A DNA stretch of 64,000 bases from Thiomonas delicata. Lineage in GTDB: Bacteria > Pseudomonadota > Gammaproteobacteria > Burkholderiales > Burkholderiaceae_C. The stretch spans positions 274,009-338,008 of the forward strand of contig NZ_LT592171.1 of the NCBI RefSeq assembly GCF_900088825.1, given 5' to 3'. Below the pieces are notes generated by a model. It was not told where the DNA came from. It worked only from the letters and a program-made list of their open reading frames with translations, and did no database searches. Shown here piece by piece: positions 38,548 through 47,918 of the stretch. Within the stretch, counting starts at the first letter, position 1; each line of letters starts with the position of its first letter. The position numbers were made by a program, and so were the translations under genes.

Positions 38548-40334
38548 AGCGCATCGCGCTGGTGGGAATGCCCAACACGGGCAAGTCCACGCTGTTCAAC
38601 CGGCTGACCGGGGCATCCGCCCGCGTGGGCAACTGGCCGGGATTGACGGTGGAGTTGTCGTCGGCGCGCATCCCGCTGGGCCGTCACATGGCGCAGGTCG
38701 TCGATCTCCCGGGGATCTACGACCTGCAAGGCCTGACCGAGGATGAAAGCGTGGTACAGCGCTTTCTGCAGAGCCAAAGCGTGGACCTCGTCGCCATCGT
38801 GCTCAATGCCACGCAGATCGACCGGCAACTGGCGCTGGCCGTTCAGGTTCGCGACAGTGGGTTCCCCTGCGTGATCCTGCTCAACATGGCCGACGAGGCC
38901 CAGCGCTACGGTGTGCGCATCGATGTGCCCAGGCTGCGGGAGGCGCTTGGCGTTCCCTTGGCGGAGTTCAGCGCCAAATATGGTCAGGGCTACCAGCAGG
39001 CGCTGCAATTGCTGGGACAGGCCTTGGACACCTCTCAGGCCTTGCCCTTGGAGCAGGCCCGGGCCGGTCTCGAGCAGCGCCACGATGGGGAAGCCGCCTC
39101 GCGCGAGGCCCTGGCCGCCGCGGTGCAGATGCCCACGCGTTTGCCGCAGACTTGGGCCCACCGCGTCGACCACTGGGTGATGCATCCCTGGATCGGCCCG
39201 CCCCTGTTTCTCGTGTTCATGGCCCTGGTGTTCAATGCCGTGTTCACGCTGGGCGCGCCGCTGCAGGACGGCCTGGGCTGGGCGTTCGATCAGGCGCGCG
39301 TGCTGGCGTTGCAGCCGGCACTGGCCTGGGCCCCGGCCTGGGTGCAGGGCCTGTTGCTCGATGGCATCTACAACGGCGTGAGCACGGTAGCGGCCTTCGT
39401 GCCGGTGATCATGCTGTTCTTCGTCTTCATGACCCTGATCGAGGAGAGCGGTTATTTTTCGCGCGCCGCCTTTCTCACCGACAGCCTGATGTCGCGCATG
39501 GGCTTGGACGGGCGCGGCTTCGTCATGCTGCTGATGGGTTTCGGCTGCAACGTGCCGGCGCTCATGGGCACGCGGGTGATGCGCTCGCGCGGCTTGCGCC
39601 TGCTCACCATGCTCATCATCCCGTTCTCGCTGTGCTCGGCGCGGCTGCAGGTGTTTCTGTTCATCATCGCGGCCCTGTTCTCGCCGCGCGTGGCGCCCTG
39701 GGTTCTGCTCAGCCTGTACGGCGTGAGTTTCGCCGCCACCTTCGCCAGTGCGCTGTTGTTCAAGCGGCGCTACCCCAGCAGCGAACCCTTCGTGCTGGAA
39801 CTGCCGCCTTACCGCCTGCCGACGCTGCGGCAAATCGTGCTGCGCGCCTGGGGCGAGATTCATCACTTTCTGCATCGCGCCACCAAGTTCATCGTCATCG
39901 GCGTGGTGCTGGTGTGGATGCTGACCAACCTGCCGCCGGGCCAGCCGACGGCAGGGCCGCACACCATCGCCGGCTGGGTCGGGCATGCCCTGCATCCGGT
40001 GTTCGCGCCACTGGGTATCCCGCCCGAACTCATCATCGCGCTGATCTTCGGCTTCGTGGCGAAGGAGATCGTGATCGGCTCGCTGGCGGTGATCTACGGC
40101 TTGCAGGGCGACGCGCTGCAGCATGCCATTGCGGCACAGATCTCCCCGGCCGCAGCCTACAGCTTCATGCTGTTCACGCTCATCTACACCCCTTGCCTGT
40201 CCACGGTGGCCACGTTGCGCAGCGAATCGCGCAGCAACGCCTACACCCTGCTGTCGCTGGTCTGGTCGCTCGGCCTGGCATGGGCCGTGTCGCTCGTCTT
40301 CTATCAGGCAACGCGCATCCTCGGCTGGGCCTGA
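38544..40334 (+). CDS. feoB: ferrous iron transporter B (short form)
   Basis: A 596-residue FeoB. The N-terminal GTPase has G1 GMPNTGKST (8-16), a switch with [11 protein letters not shown]3 DLPGIYDL and an unusual G4, NMAD, in place of NxxD variants such as NMMD. The membrane part carries the two gate motifs, [20 protein letters not shown] and [15 protein letters not shown]. It imports Fe(II) across the inner membrane. The protein is much shorter than E. coli FeoB (773 residues), mainly by shorter loops and C-terminus. No frameshift is seen. Confidence 0.94.
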   Translation: MKRIALVGMPNTGKSTLFNRLTGASARVGNWPGLTVELSSARIPLGRHMAQVVDLPGIYDLQGLTEDESVVQRFLQSQSVDLVAIVLNATQIDRQLALAVQVRDSGFPCVILLNMADEAQRYGVRIDVPRLREALGVPLAEFSAKYGQGYQQALQLLGQALDTSQALPLEQARAGLEQRHDGEAASREALAAAVQMPTRLPQTWAHRVDHWVMHPWIGPPLFLVFMALVFNAVFTLGAPLQDGLGWAFDQARVLALQPALAWAPAWVQGLLLDGIYNGVSTVAAFVPVIMLFFVFMTLIEESGYFSRAAFLTDSLMSRMGLDGRGFVMLLMGFGCNVPALMGTRVMRSRGLRLLTMLIIPFSLCSARLQVFLFIIAALFSPRVAPWVLLSLYGVSFAATFASALLFKRRYPSSEPFVLELPPYRLPTLRQIVLRAWGEIHHFLHRATKFIVIGVVLVWMLTNLPPGQPTAGPHTIAGWVGHALHPVFAPLGIPPELIIALIFGFVAKEIVIGSLAVIYGLQGDALQHAIAAQISPAAAYSFMLFTLIYTPCLSTVATLRSESRSNAYTLLSLVWSLGLAWAVSLVFYQATRILGWA

Positions 40335-40368
40335 GTGAAGTTGGCGGCAGGTCCTCGAGGGGGCCGCC

Positions 40369-40374
40369 TACAAT
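40369..40374 (+). promoter_or_regulatory. -10-like TACAAT directly before aroC
   Basis: TACAAT ends seven bases before the aroC ATG at 40382, the same layout as at mpl. No clear -35 hexamer is seen. If active it would yield a leaderless or nearly leaderless aroC mRNA. Confidence 0.4.
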
Positions 40375-40381
40375 CCGTCGC

Positions 40382-41485
40382 ATGTCAGGAAACACCCTCG
40401 GTTTGCTCTTCGCCGTCACCACTTTCGGCGAATCCCACGGCCCCGCCATCGGTTGCGTGATTGACGGCTGCCCGCCGGGCATGGCGCTGTCCGAAGCCGA
40501 CATCCAGCCCGACCTCGACCGCCGCCGTCCCGGCACCTCGCGCCACGTGACCCAGCGCCAGGAGGCCGATCAGGTGGAAATCCTCTCGGGCGTGTTCGAG
40601 GGCCAGACCACCGGTACGCCCATCGCCTTGCTCATCCGCAACACGGACCAGCGCAGCAAGGACTACGGCAATATCCTCGACACCTTCCGCCCCGGGCATG
40701 CCGACTACACCTACTGGCGCAAGTACGGCCTGCGCGATCCTCGCGGCGGCGGCCGGTCCTCGGCCCGCCTGACCGCGCCCATCGTCGCCGCCGGCGCCGT
40801 GGCCAAGAAATGGCTGCATCGGCACCACGGCATCGTCATCCGCGGCTGCATGCAGCAGGTGGGCGAGGTCGCGATTCCCTTCGCGTCCTGGGACGACGTT
40901 CCCGCCAATCCCTTTTATGCCCCGAACGCGGCCATCGTGCCGCAACTGGAGGCATACATGGACAGCCTGCGCAAGGCCGGCGATTCCTGCGGCGCGCGGC
41001 TGTACGTCGAGGCGACCAACGTGCCCGCGGGCTGGGGCGAACCGCTGTACGACAAGCTCGACGCCGACATCGCTCACGCCATGATGGGCCTCAACGCCGT
41101 CAAGGGCGTTGAAATCGGTGCCGGATTCGCCAGTGTTGCCCAAAAGGGCAGCGAGCATGGGGACGAACTCACCCCGGAAGGTTTTGCCAGCGACAACGCG
41201 GGTGGCGTCCTGGGCGGCATCAGCAGCGGTCAACCCGTCACGGTGTCCCTGGCGATCAAACCCACGTCGAGCATCCGCCTGCCGCGTCGTTCGGTCACCC
41301 GCGCCGGCGAGCCGACCATGGTCGAAACCTTCGGCCGTCATGACCCCTGCGTCGGCATACGCGCCACGCCGATCGCCGAGGCCTTGTTGGCGGTCGTGCT
41401 GATGGACCATGCCTTACGTCACCGCGCGCAATGCGGCGACGTCAGGCATGACGTGCCACCGATCGCCGGGACAAGCCGGGCCTAA
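40382..41485 (+). CDS. aroC: chorismate synthase
   Basis: From ATG 40382 ([20 protein letters not shown]) the protein has 367 residues. Family signatures are [33 protein letters not shown] and the C-terminal [17 protein letters not shown]. It converts EPSP to chorismate using reduced FMN. The frame is open far upstream inside feoB, but homology begins at this ATG. aroQ and aroE of the same pathway are elsewhere in the window. Confidence 0.97.
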   Translation: MSGNTLGLLFAVTTFGESHGPAIGCVIDGCPPGMALSEADIQPDLDRRRPGTSRHVTQRQEADQVEILSGVFEGQTTGTPIALLIRNTDQRSKDYGNILDTFRPGHADYTYWRKYGLRDPRGGGRSSARLTAPIVAAGAVAKKWLHRHHGIVIRGCMQQVGEVAIPFASWDDVPANPFYAPNAAIVPQLEAYMDSLRKAGDSCGARLYVEATNVPAGWGEPLYDKLDADIAHAMMGLNAVKGVEIGAGFASVAQKGSEHGDELTPEGFASDNAGGVLGGISSGQPVTVSLAIKPTSSIRLPRRSVTRAGEPTMVETFGRHDPCVGIRATPIAEALLAVVLMDHALRHRAQCGDVRHDVPPIAGTSRA

Positions 41486-41544
41486 GGCTGGGCGTTCATC
41501 CGAATGCGTGCGGGTGGGATCAAGCGCGAACGTGGATTTTGAGT

Positions 41545-41619
41545 TGGTCCCGCCGACAGGAATCGAACCTGTATCTCGCGCTTAGGAGGCACGCGTTCTA
41601 TCCATTGAACTACGGCGAG
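41545..41619 (-). tRNA. tRNA-Arg (anticodon CCT)
   Basis: On the minus strand 75 bases fold as a full cloverleaf. The acceptor is CTCGCCG with CGGCGGG (one G-U), the D stem GTTC/GAAC, the anticodon stem CGTGC/GCGCG around loop CTCCTAA, and the T arm ACAGG-TTCGATT-CCTGT. Discriminator A and an encoded CCA follow. Anticodon CCT reads AGG. No integrase or duplicated 3' end is seen beside it. Confidence 0.97.
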
Positions 41620-41651
41620 CGGGATGGCGATTGTAGATGGCGAGAAGGCCT

Positions 41652-42395
41652 CTACGTCCTTGCGCCGCCATCCAAGAGCGCATTTTCCAGCGCGGCCTGC
41701 ACCGCGCGGCCGAGGTCGCGGCGGTCGCGTAGCGAGATCGATTCAAGATAGGCCACGCGGACCAGCAGCGGAGGTGAGCAGGCCATGCGCCACAGGGTGC
41801 CGAGCATGGTTTCATCGCCCACGTAGGCAGGAGCGCGGCTGTATCGGCCATCTTTGGCGCTGACGTAGCGCAGCAACACCGGCTGCACGGGCACTTCGGC
41901 GCTCACGGCAGCCTGGAACAAGTTGGCATGCAGGGGCAGGATGGCGCGGCCGTCGGAGGTCGTGCCTTCGGGGAAGACGCTGACATGCTCGCCTTGGCGC
42001 AGGGCATCGGCCATGTGGTGCATCACCCGCATGGCGTCGCGCCGACGTTCGCGCTCGATGAACAGAGTGCCGGCGCCGCGGGCCAGGGCGCCCAGAAGCG
42101 GCCAGCGGTCGATGTCGGATTTGGCGACGAAGCGTGTGGGGTGGGCGGCGTTGAGCGCGATGATGTCCAGCCAGGACACGTGGTTGATGGCAAGCAGGGC
42201 AGGCGGGGCGAGGATCTCTCCTTCGACGGTCAGTTGCACCCGGCAGATGCGGAGCAGGCGGCGAGACCATTCCCGGATCGCGTCTTGCCGTTGCCGGGGG
42301 GTGCGCAAGGAAAAACGGCGCAGGGTCAGCAGGCCGCGCGCGACCAGCACGCCGATGCGCAAGAGCATCCACATCAGGCGCAGCACTCCCATCAT
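41652..42395 (-). CDS. plsC: 1-acyl-sn-glycerol-3-phosphate acyltransferase
   Basis: A 247-residue membrane-associated acyltransferase with an N-terminal hydrophobic segment. The catalytic HX4D motif is in NHVSWLDIIAL and the second motif is VFPEGTTSDG. It makes phosphatidic acid from lysophosphatidic acid, downstream of PlsX whose gene tail opens the window. The start at 42395 overlaps the pyrC-like stop as ATGA, so it belongs to the pyr operon. A role in ornithine lipid synthesis is an alternative for this subfamily. Confidence 0.88.
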   Translation of the reverse strand: MMGVLRLMWMLLRIGVLVARGLLTLRRFSLRTPRQRQDAIREWSRRLLRICRVQLTVEGEILAPPALLAINHVSWLDIIALNAAHPTRFVAKSDIDRWPLLGALARGAGTLFIERERRRDAMRVMHHMADALRQGEHVSVFPEGTTSDGRAILPLHANLFQAAVSAEVPVQPVLLRYVSAKDGRYSRAPAYVGDETMLGTLWRMACSPPLLVRVAYLESISLRDRRDLGRAVQAALENALLDGGART

Positions 42396-43756
42396 GGAGC
42401 CGTGCCGATGCCTGGGGCTTGTGGATTGCGTGAAACCTCGGCGCGTGCCAGGTCCGCCGGACTGGCGCCATCGGCACGCTGATAAATGACGCGCCCGTCG
42501 ATGATGGTGGCGCGCACGCGGCCGCTGAGTTCCAGGCCGGCCAGGGGGGTATTCTTGATGCGGCTGCCGAGTTGTTCTGGTGTGGCCGACCAGCGCGCTT
42601 CAGGGTCGACCACGATGAGTTCGGCGGCCGCGCCGGCCCGCAATTGCAGCGGCGCAAGCCCCGCAGCGGCTGCGGCGCGGCTGGTGGCCACGGTCAGTGC
42701 CCTGGGCAGGGCGAGTCCGCTTTGCCGGGCAAACTCCAGCACTGCGGGCAGCAGCAGCTCGAGGCCGCTGGCCCCAGGTGCCGCTTCGGCGAAAGGCAGA
42801 ATCTTGTCGTCGCTGCCGACCGGGGTGTGGTCGGAGCACAGGGCGTCGATCGTGCCGTCGGCCAGGCCACCGAGCAACGCGATGCGGTCGGCCTCCTGGC
42901 GCAAGGGAGGGTCCAGCCGCATGCGGGCGTCGAAGTAGCCGATGTCCAGGTCCGTCAGCAGGATGTTGTGCATGGACACGTCTGCCGTCACGGGCAGGCC
43001 TTCGGCTTTGGCGCGGCGCACCAGCTCGACGCCGGCGGCGCTGGACATTTTGCTGACATGGACGGCGCAACCCGTGGCGCGCACCAGCTCGAACAGGGTA
43101 TGCAAGGCGATGGTTTCAGCCATCGTCGGCACGCCGGCCAAGCCCAGACGCTGGGCATAGGCGCCGCTCGCGGCGACGCCGCGGCCGAGGTGGGCATCCA
43201 GCGGGCGCAGCCAGACCTTGTAGCCGAAGGTGCTGGCGTATTGCAGCGCGCGGTAGAGCAGTTGCGTGTCGGCCACCGGCGTATCCGCCTGCGACAGACC
43301 GATGCAGCTGGCCTTCACCAGCGAGGCCATTTCCGCCAGACGCTCGCCTTTGAGGCCGACGGTGAGGGCGCCGAGCGGATAGACCCGCGAACGTTTGATG
43401 CGACGGGCCCGCCAGCGCAGCATCTCGACCAAGCTGGGCTCGTCGAGCACGGGGTCGGTGTCGGGCGGGCAAACGACACGGGTCACGCCTCCGGCCGCGG
43501 CGGCCGCGAGTTCCGAGTCCAGCAGCCCTGCGGCCTCGCCTCCGGGTTCGCCGAGGCGGGCGCACAGGTCGACCAGGCCGGGCATGACCAGGCAGCCGGA
43601 GGCGTCGACGGTGAGATCGGGGACGAAGTGTTCGGGGGCTTGCCCGACCGCGGTGATGATTTCTCCAGCGATGGCCACATCGCCCACGGCGTGCATGCCG
43701 CTGGCGGGGTCGATGATCGTGCCGCCACGGATGAGGATGGATTGCGGATGGCTCAT
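42392..43756 (-). CDS. dihydroorotase-like protein, probably inactive (PyrC'/PyrX)
   Basis: A 454-residue amidohydrolase-fold protein beginning one base after the pyrB stop; an ATG nine bases earlier overlaps pyrB. In active type I dihydroorotases the motif is PGLVDLHVHLREPG. Here it reads PGLVDLCARLGEPGGE, so both zinc-binding histidines are replaced (C65 and R67). VSMHNILLTD likewise departs from the usual PHH. SDHTP keeps its Asp. In Pseudomonas such PyrC' proteins support the aspartate transcarbamoylase hexamer without activity; I infer the same here. A true pyrC is expected elsewhere. Confidence 0.88.
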   Translation of the reverse strand: MSHPQSILIRGGTIIDPASGMHAVGDVAIAGEIITAVGQAPEHFVPDLTVDASGCLVMPGLVDLCARLGEPGGEAAGLLDSELAAAAAGGVTRVVCPPDTDPVLDEPSLVEMLRWRARRIKRSRVYPLGALTVGLKGERLAEMASLVKASCIGLSQADTPVADTQLLYRALQYASTFGYKVWLRPLDAHLGRGVAASGAYAQRLGLAGVPTMAETIALHTLFELVRATGCAVHVSKMSSAAGVELVRRAKAEGLPVTADVSMHNILLTDLDIGYFDARMRLDPPLRQEADRIALLGGLADGTIDALCSDHTPVGSDDKILPFAEAAPGASGLELLLPAVLEFARQSGLALPRALTVATSRAAAAAGLAPLQLRAGAAAELIVVDPEARWSATPEQLGSRIKNTPLAGLELSGRVRATIIDGRVIYQRADGASPADLARAEVSRNPQAPGIGTAP

Positions 43757-43757
43757 G

Positions 43758-44714
43758 TCAGGCATTGGCGTTGGCGATGATGGACAGGACGGCCATGCGC
43801 ACAGCGATGCCGAAGCGCACCTGCGGCAGGATGACGCTTTGCGCCCCGTCGGCCACGCTGCTGTCGATTTCCACGCCGCGGTTGATCGGCCCGGGGTGCA
43901 TGACGATGGCGTCGGGCTTGGCCAGCGCCAGGCGCTCGGGGGTGAGGCCGTACATCATGTGGAACTCGCTGGCCGAGGGCAGGAGCCCGCCCGACATGCG
44001 CTCGTTTTGCAGGCGCAGCATCATCACCACGTCGGCGCCCTGCAAGCCTTCGCGGATGTCGTGGCACACGCGCACGCCCATGGGCCGCATGTCGCCGGGA
44101 ACCAGGGTCTTGGGGCCGACCGCCCGGACCTCGGGCACGCCGAGGGTGGTGAGGGCGTGGATGGCCGAGCGCGCCACGCGCGAGTGCACGATGTCGCCGA
44201 CGATGGCGACCGTCAGTGCCGAGAAGTCGGGCTTGTAGTGGCGGATGGTGGTCATGTCCAGCAACCCCTGCGTGGGGTGGGCGTGCCGGCCGTCGCCGGC
44301 GTTGACCACATGCACGTGCGGCGGTACGTGCTGGGCGATGAGATAGGGCGCGCCACTCTGGGCGTGGCGCACGACGAAGATGTCGGCGTCCATCGCCTCC
44401 AGGTTGGCTATCGTGTCGAGCAGCGATTCGCCCTTGGAGGTGCTGGAGCGCTGGATGTCGAGGTTGAACACGTCGGCCGAGAGGCGCTGGGCGGCGATCT
44501 CGAAGGTCGTGCGGGTCCGCGTGGAATTCTCGAAGAACAGGTTGAACACGCTCTTGCCGCGCAGCAAGGGCACCTTCTTCACCTCGCGGTCGCCGAAGCT
44601 GACGAAACCTTGCGCGGTGTCGAGGATGTGCAGCAGCACGTCGCGCGGCAGTCCTTCCGTGGTGAGCAGGTGGCGCAGCTCGCCGTTGCTGTTGAGTTGG
44701 GGATGTGGGGTCAT
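43758..44714 (-). CDS. pyrB: aspartate carbamoyltransferase, catalytic subunit
   Basis: A 318-residue enzyme. Carbamoyl-phosphate binding is by [13 protein letters not shown], and other motifs are [35 protein letters not shown] and the C-terminal MHPGPINRG. It catalyses the committed step of pyrimidine synthesis. The N-terminal extension before the fold is short. Order pyrR-pyrB-pyrC' is that of Pseudomonas and Burkholderiales, where the catalytic chain assembles with PyrC'. No pyrI regulatory subunit gene is adjacent. Confidence 0.97.
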   Translation of the reverse strand: MTPHPQLNSNGELRHLLTTEGLPRDVLLHILDTAQGFVSFGDREVKKVPLLRGKSVFNLFFENSTRTRTTFEIAAQRLSADVFNLDIQRSSTSKGESLLDTIANLEAMDADIFVVRHAQSGAPYLIAQHVPPHVHVVNAGDGRHAHPTQGLLDMTTIRHYKPDFSALTVAIVGDIVHSRVARSAIHALTTLGVPEVRAVGPKTLVPGDMRPMGVRVCHDIREGLQGADVVMMLRLQNERMSGGLLPSASEFHMMYGLTPERLALAKPDAIVMHPGPINRGVEIDSSVADGAQSVILPQVRFGIAVRMAVLSIIANANA

Positions 44715-44793
44715 GTCGATGGCTCAGCTCTCGGCACTGCATGCCACCCGCGGCTGGGGCGTTCGTTTGCCTTCCATAGGCCATGCGGCCGAT

Positions 44794-45312
44794 TCATGCG
44801 GTTTTTTTCTCCATGCGGAAAACCAGTCGCATGGTGTCGGCTTCGTCGCGCTCGAGCGCCAGCATATGCGTGACCGGGATCTGGGCTTTAGCGGCAACGA
44901 GGCTGGCGCAGATGGGCAGTTCGCGCCCACCCCGATCGACCAGCACGGCAAGATCGACACGCGCCGGCCGGCCGAAGTCGTACAGCTCGTTGATGGCTGC
45001 GCGCGTGGTGCGTCCGGTGTAGAGCACATCGTCCACCAGCAGGATGCCGCGCGCCGTGACCTCGAACGGCAAGGCGGTGCGGTTGGCGCTCGGGTGCAGG
45101 CCGCGGGTGGCGAAGTCGTCACGGTGGAAGGTCGATGAAACCACCCCGAATGGCGTGGCCAGCTTCAGGTCCGCATGCAGGCGTTCTGCCAGCCACGCTC
45201 CGCCGGCATAGATGCCGACGACAGCGGGTTCTTCGGCTTGTTCAGCCAGCCACGAGCGCACCAGCTCGAGCAACCGGGTGTACAGGGCTTCGGCGTCCGG
45301 GGGTATCAGCAT
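44794..45312 (-). CDS. pyrR: bifunctional PyrR: pyr regulator / uracil phosphoribosyltransferase
   Basis: From ATG at 45312 (MLIPPDAEALYTRLLELV) the product has 172 residues. The PRPP-binding motif is GILLVDDVLYTGRTTRAAI, and VVGIYAGGAWLAERL is the early PRTase block. In betaproteobacteria PyrR-like proteins often accompany pyrB; whether this one binds mRNA or only acts as an enzyme cannot be told from the sequence. It starts two bases after the ruvX stop and ends 79 bases before pyrB. Confidence 0.9.
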   Translation of the reverse strand: MLIPPDAEALYTRLLELVRSWLAEQAEEPAVVGIYAGGAWLAERLHADLKLATPFGVVSSTFHRDDFATRGLHPSANRTALPFEVTARGILLVDDVLYTGRTTRAAINELYDFGRPARVDLAVLVDRGGRELPICASLVAAKAQIPVTHMLALERDEADTMRLVFRMEKKTA

Positions 45313-45314
45313 GG

Positions 45315-45755
45315 TCAGTGATGGGTATGGAGATATTGTTCCAGGATCAGCCGCGCGGATTCGGCATCGACATCGGCGGCGCCTGCGTCTTCGGCCGCGC
45401 GAGAGGTGTAGCGTTCGTCCACCAGCGCCACGGGCAGTTTGAATCGGCCGTGCAGCTGGTTGGCGAAGCGCCGCGCTTGGGTCGAGCGCAACTGTTCTTC
45501 GCCTTCCCGGGACAGGGGCAGTCCAACGACGAGCTGTACCGGCTCCCATTGCGCGATGAGGCGGGCGATGGCCTCGAATTTGGCCTCGCGCCGCTCGGCC
45601 CGTACGCTTTGCAGCGCACGGGCGCTGGCGGTGAGGGTGTTGCCGATGGCGACCCCGATGAGCTTCTCGCCGAAATCGAACCCCATCACCACGCCAATGG
45701 TGGGCTGCCCGGCACCGTGGCGGCCCGTGGCGTGCGAAGCCTGAATCTCAGGCAT
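45315..45755 (-). CDS. ruvX: RuvX/YqgF family Holliday junction resolvase-like protein
   Basis: From ATG at 45755 the product has 146 residues; homology begins at GFDFGEKLIGVAIGN, so an internal start is possible. The RNase H-like fold has the first acidic residue in FDFG, then LVVGLPLSREGEEQ and the last acidic block LVDERYTSRAAE. The family acts in 16S rRNA 3' processing and possibly recombination. The start lies eight bases inside the end of algH, the conserved yqgE-yqgF pair. Confidence 0.92.
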   Translation of the reverse strand: MPEIQASHATGRHGAGQPTIGVVMGFDFGEKLIGVAIGNTLTASARALQSVRAERREAKFEAIARLIAQWEPVQLVVGLPLSREGEEQLRSTQARRFANQLHGRFKLPVALVDERYTSRAAEDAGAADVDAESARLILEQYLHTHH

Positions 45756-46323
45756 GTCCGGCTGTTTGCGAAAGGCTGAGGGGGGAAATGCCCATGAGGG
45801 ACATGGCGGCTTCGAAGCGATGTTCCACTGGAATGTCGAACACAATCCCCGCGTCCGCTTCGACCGTGAGCCAGCCGTTGTGCGCGATCTCGTCCTCGAG
45901 TTGTCCGGCGCTCCAGCCCGAATAACCCAAGGCGACGAAAAATCTCGCCGGCCCATCACCCGACGAGATGTGCTCAAGCACATCCTTCGAGGTGGTCATC
46001 TGCAGTCCTCCTGGGACGCTGAGGGTGGAGGCGTAAACCTTATCCGTCGTGTCGTGCAGCACGAAGCCGCGCTCGGTCTGTACCGGTCCGCCGTAGTACA
46101 CCGTCTGCATCGCCAGTTGGGGCTGGTCCAGCGGCAGGTCGACGCGGTCGAACAGATCCTTGAGCGTGATATCCGTCGACCGATTAATGACCAGGCCCAG
46201 CGCGCCTCGCGGGGAATGTTCGCACACGTAGATCAAGGCGCCGGAAAACGACGCGTCGACCATGCCCGGCATGGCAATGAGAAACTGGTTGCTCAGGTTC
46301 GAGGCGTCGGCACGAGGGTTCAT
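45748..46323 (-). CDS. algH: YqgE/AlgH family protein
   Basis: A 191-residue soluble protein. Family blocks are NQFLIAMPGMVDASFSGALIY, CEHSPRGALGLVINR, VYYGGPVQTERGFVLH and ARFFVALGYSGWSAGQLEDE. Function is not firmly known; it is linked to alginate regulation in Pseudomonas. It is the first gene of the minus-strand algH-ruvX-pyrR-pyrB-pyrC'-plsC series. A GATAAT element lies eight bases before its ATG. Confidence 0.94.
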   Translation of the reverse strand: MNPRADASNLSNQFLIAMPGMVDASFSGALIYVCEHSPRGALGLVINRSTDITLKDLFDRVDLPLDQPQLAMQTVYYGGPVQTERGFVLHDTTDKVYASTLSVPGGLQMTTSKDVLEHISSGDGPARFFVALGYSGWSAGQLEDEIAHNGWLTVEADAGIVFDIPVEHRFEAAMSLMGISPLSLSQTAGHA

Positions 46324-46331
46324 AACGCCAT

Positions 46332-46337
46332 ATTATC
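46332..46337 (-). promoter_or_regulatory. -10-like GATAAT before algH
   Basis: On the minus strand GATAAT ends eight bases before the algH ATG at 46323, in the 56-base gap shared with the divergent phrB. The layout would give a leaderless algH transcript, as suggested for mpl and aroC. The -35 region is not obvious. Confidence 0.4.
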
Positions 46338-46379
46338 GCGGCGCACTCTCCTCGCGGCAGACCCCTCCCGTTGAAAACG

Positions 46380-47858
46380 ATGCCCTCACACCGCGCGGAC
46401 CCTGCACCTTTCGAGATCAGCCTGGTCTGGTTGCGGCGCGATCTGCGTTTGGACGACCATGCGGCGTTGCACCAGGCCTTGCGCCGGTCGCGCCGCGTGG
46501 CGCTGGTTTTCGTGTTCGATCCGGATTTCCTGCAGCCTCTGCTGGCCCAGGGGGCGCGGGCCGACAGACGTTTGACCTTCATCCAGCAGAGCTTGCGGGA
46601 ACTCGATGCGGTCCTGCGTCGGATGGGGTCGGCCCTGTTCGTCGAAATCGGGCGAGCGGTGGATTGCATCCCCCGGCTGGCGGCGCGCCTGGGGGCGCAG
46701 GCGGTGTTTTTCAACCGCGACGTGGAGCCCGATACGATGCGGCGCGACGCCGATGTCGCCGGAGTGCTGGCGGCACAAGCCGTCGAGTTCCATGGGTTTT
46801 GGGACCACATGCTGCTCGAGCCCAACGCGCTTCGAACCGGCCTGGGCAAGCCTTACAGCGTTTACACACCCTACAAGAATGCCTGGCTCAAGCGTATCGG
46901 GGCGGCAGACTTGGCGCATCTCGATTGTTCTGCCTTGCCGCAACAGGTTTTGCCAGATGCATCCGCGCCCGGCTTGCCAGCCCTGCATGACTTGGGGTTC
47001 GAACCCGTTGCATTGCCCGCGGGCCTGCCGCCTGGCCCTCACGGCGCCCGGGCCTTGTTCGCCGATTTCATGCGGCGCATCGACGCTTATGCCTCGGCGC
47101 GGGACTACCCGGCCATCAAGGGCACCAGCTATCTCTCCGTGCATCTGCGCTTCGGGACGATTAGCGTGCGAGAACTGGCGCGTCATGCCTGGCAGCGGTC
47201 GCTGGACGGTAGCGCGGGAGCGGCGAGCTGGTTGTCGGAACTGATCTGGCGTGATTTTTATATCCAGATTCTCCACCACCATCCCCAGGTGGTGGGTCGC
47301 GCCTTCAAGCCCGAATATGACCGCATTCGCTGGGACGATGCCCCCGAGCTGTTCATCGCCTGGTGCGATGGCCGCACGGGGTATCCATTCGTGGACGCGG
47401 CCATGCGTCAGCTCAACACCACCGGCTATATGCACAACCGGTTGCGCATGGTGGCGGCGAGTTTTTTCACCAAGGATCTGGGCTTGGACTGGCGTCTTGG
47501 CGAACGCTACTTCGCACTCAAGCTCAACGATTTCGATCTGGCGGCAAACAATGGCGGCTGGCAGTGGGCGGCCTCCACCGGCTGCGATGCGCAGCCCTGG
47601 TTTCGCATCTTCAATCCGGTGACCCAGAGCGAGAAATTCGATCCCGCAGGCCGCTTCATCCGACGTTACGTTCCGGAACTGGCGGGTTTGCCGGATGCAG
47701 CCATTCATGCCCCCTGGCTGGCCTCCCCGCAATTGTTGCGGGATGCCGGTGTGCGGCTGGGTTTGGACTACCCGTTACCGGTCATCGACCATGCCGAAGC
47801 ACGAGCCCGCGCCTTGCGGCGTTATGCGGTGGTGAAGGAGGTGGCCGATGACGTGTAG
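46380..47858 (+). CDS. phrB: deoxyribodipyrimidine photolyase
   Basis: From ATG 46380 the protein has 492 residues; a TTG nine bases earlier is possible. The N-terminal domain shows LVWLRRDLRLDDHAAL and the FAD domain shows SYLSVHLRFGTIS, ELIWRDFYIQILHHHP and the C-terminal box with MRQLNTTGYMHNRLRMV and NNGGWQWAASTGCDAQPWFR. It repairs cyclobutane pyrimidine dimers using blue light. It is class I by these motifs. It diverges from algH and converges on chpA. Confidence 0.95.
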   Translation: MPSHRADPAPFEISLVWLRRDLRLDDHAALHQALRRSRRVALVFVFDPDFLQPLLAQGARADRRLTFIQQSLRELDAVLRRMGSALFVEIGRAVDCIPRLAARLGAQAVFFNRDVEPDTMRRDADVAGVLAAQAVEFHGFWDHMLLEPNALRTGLGKPYSVYTPYKNAWLKRIGAADLAHLDCSALPQQVLPDASAPGLPALHDLGFEPVALPAGLPPGPHGARALFADFMRRIDAYASARDYPAIKGTSYLSVHLRFGTISVRELARHAWQRSLDGSAGAASWLSELIWRDFYIQILHHHPQVVGRAFKPEYDRIRWDDAPELFIAWCDGRTGYPFVDAAMRQLNTTGYMHNRLRMVAASFFTKDLGLDWRLGERYFALKLNDFDLAANNGGWQWAASTGCDAQPWFRIFNPVTQSEKFDPAGRFIRRYVPELAGLPDAAIHAPWLASPQLLRDAGVRLGLDYPLPVIDHAEARARALRRYAVVKEVADDV

Positions 47859-47918
47859 CGCGGGCTGCGGTTCGGCCCGGACGGCGCCCCGCTGGGGCCC
47901 GGCCCGCGTGCGGTGAGT

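Noticed and set aside
39152-40381. Upstream extension of the aroC frame through feoB as a fusion protein
   Set aside because: The extension is a shadow frame of feoB. Chorismate synthase homology begins at the ATG 40382 directly after a -10-like element.
41486-41651. tRNA-Arg as an integration site with a mobile element
   Set aside because: No integrase gene, no repeated tRNA 3' end and no foreign cargo are seen next to it.
47859-47918. GC-rich inverted repeat between convergent phrB and chpA as a bidirectional terminator
   Set aside because: The repeat is long and imperfect and lacks a T run, so termination cannot be claimed from the sequence.
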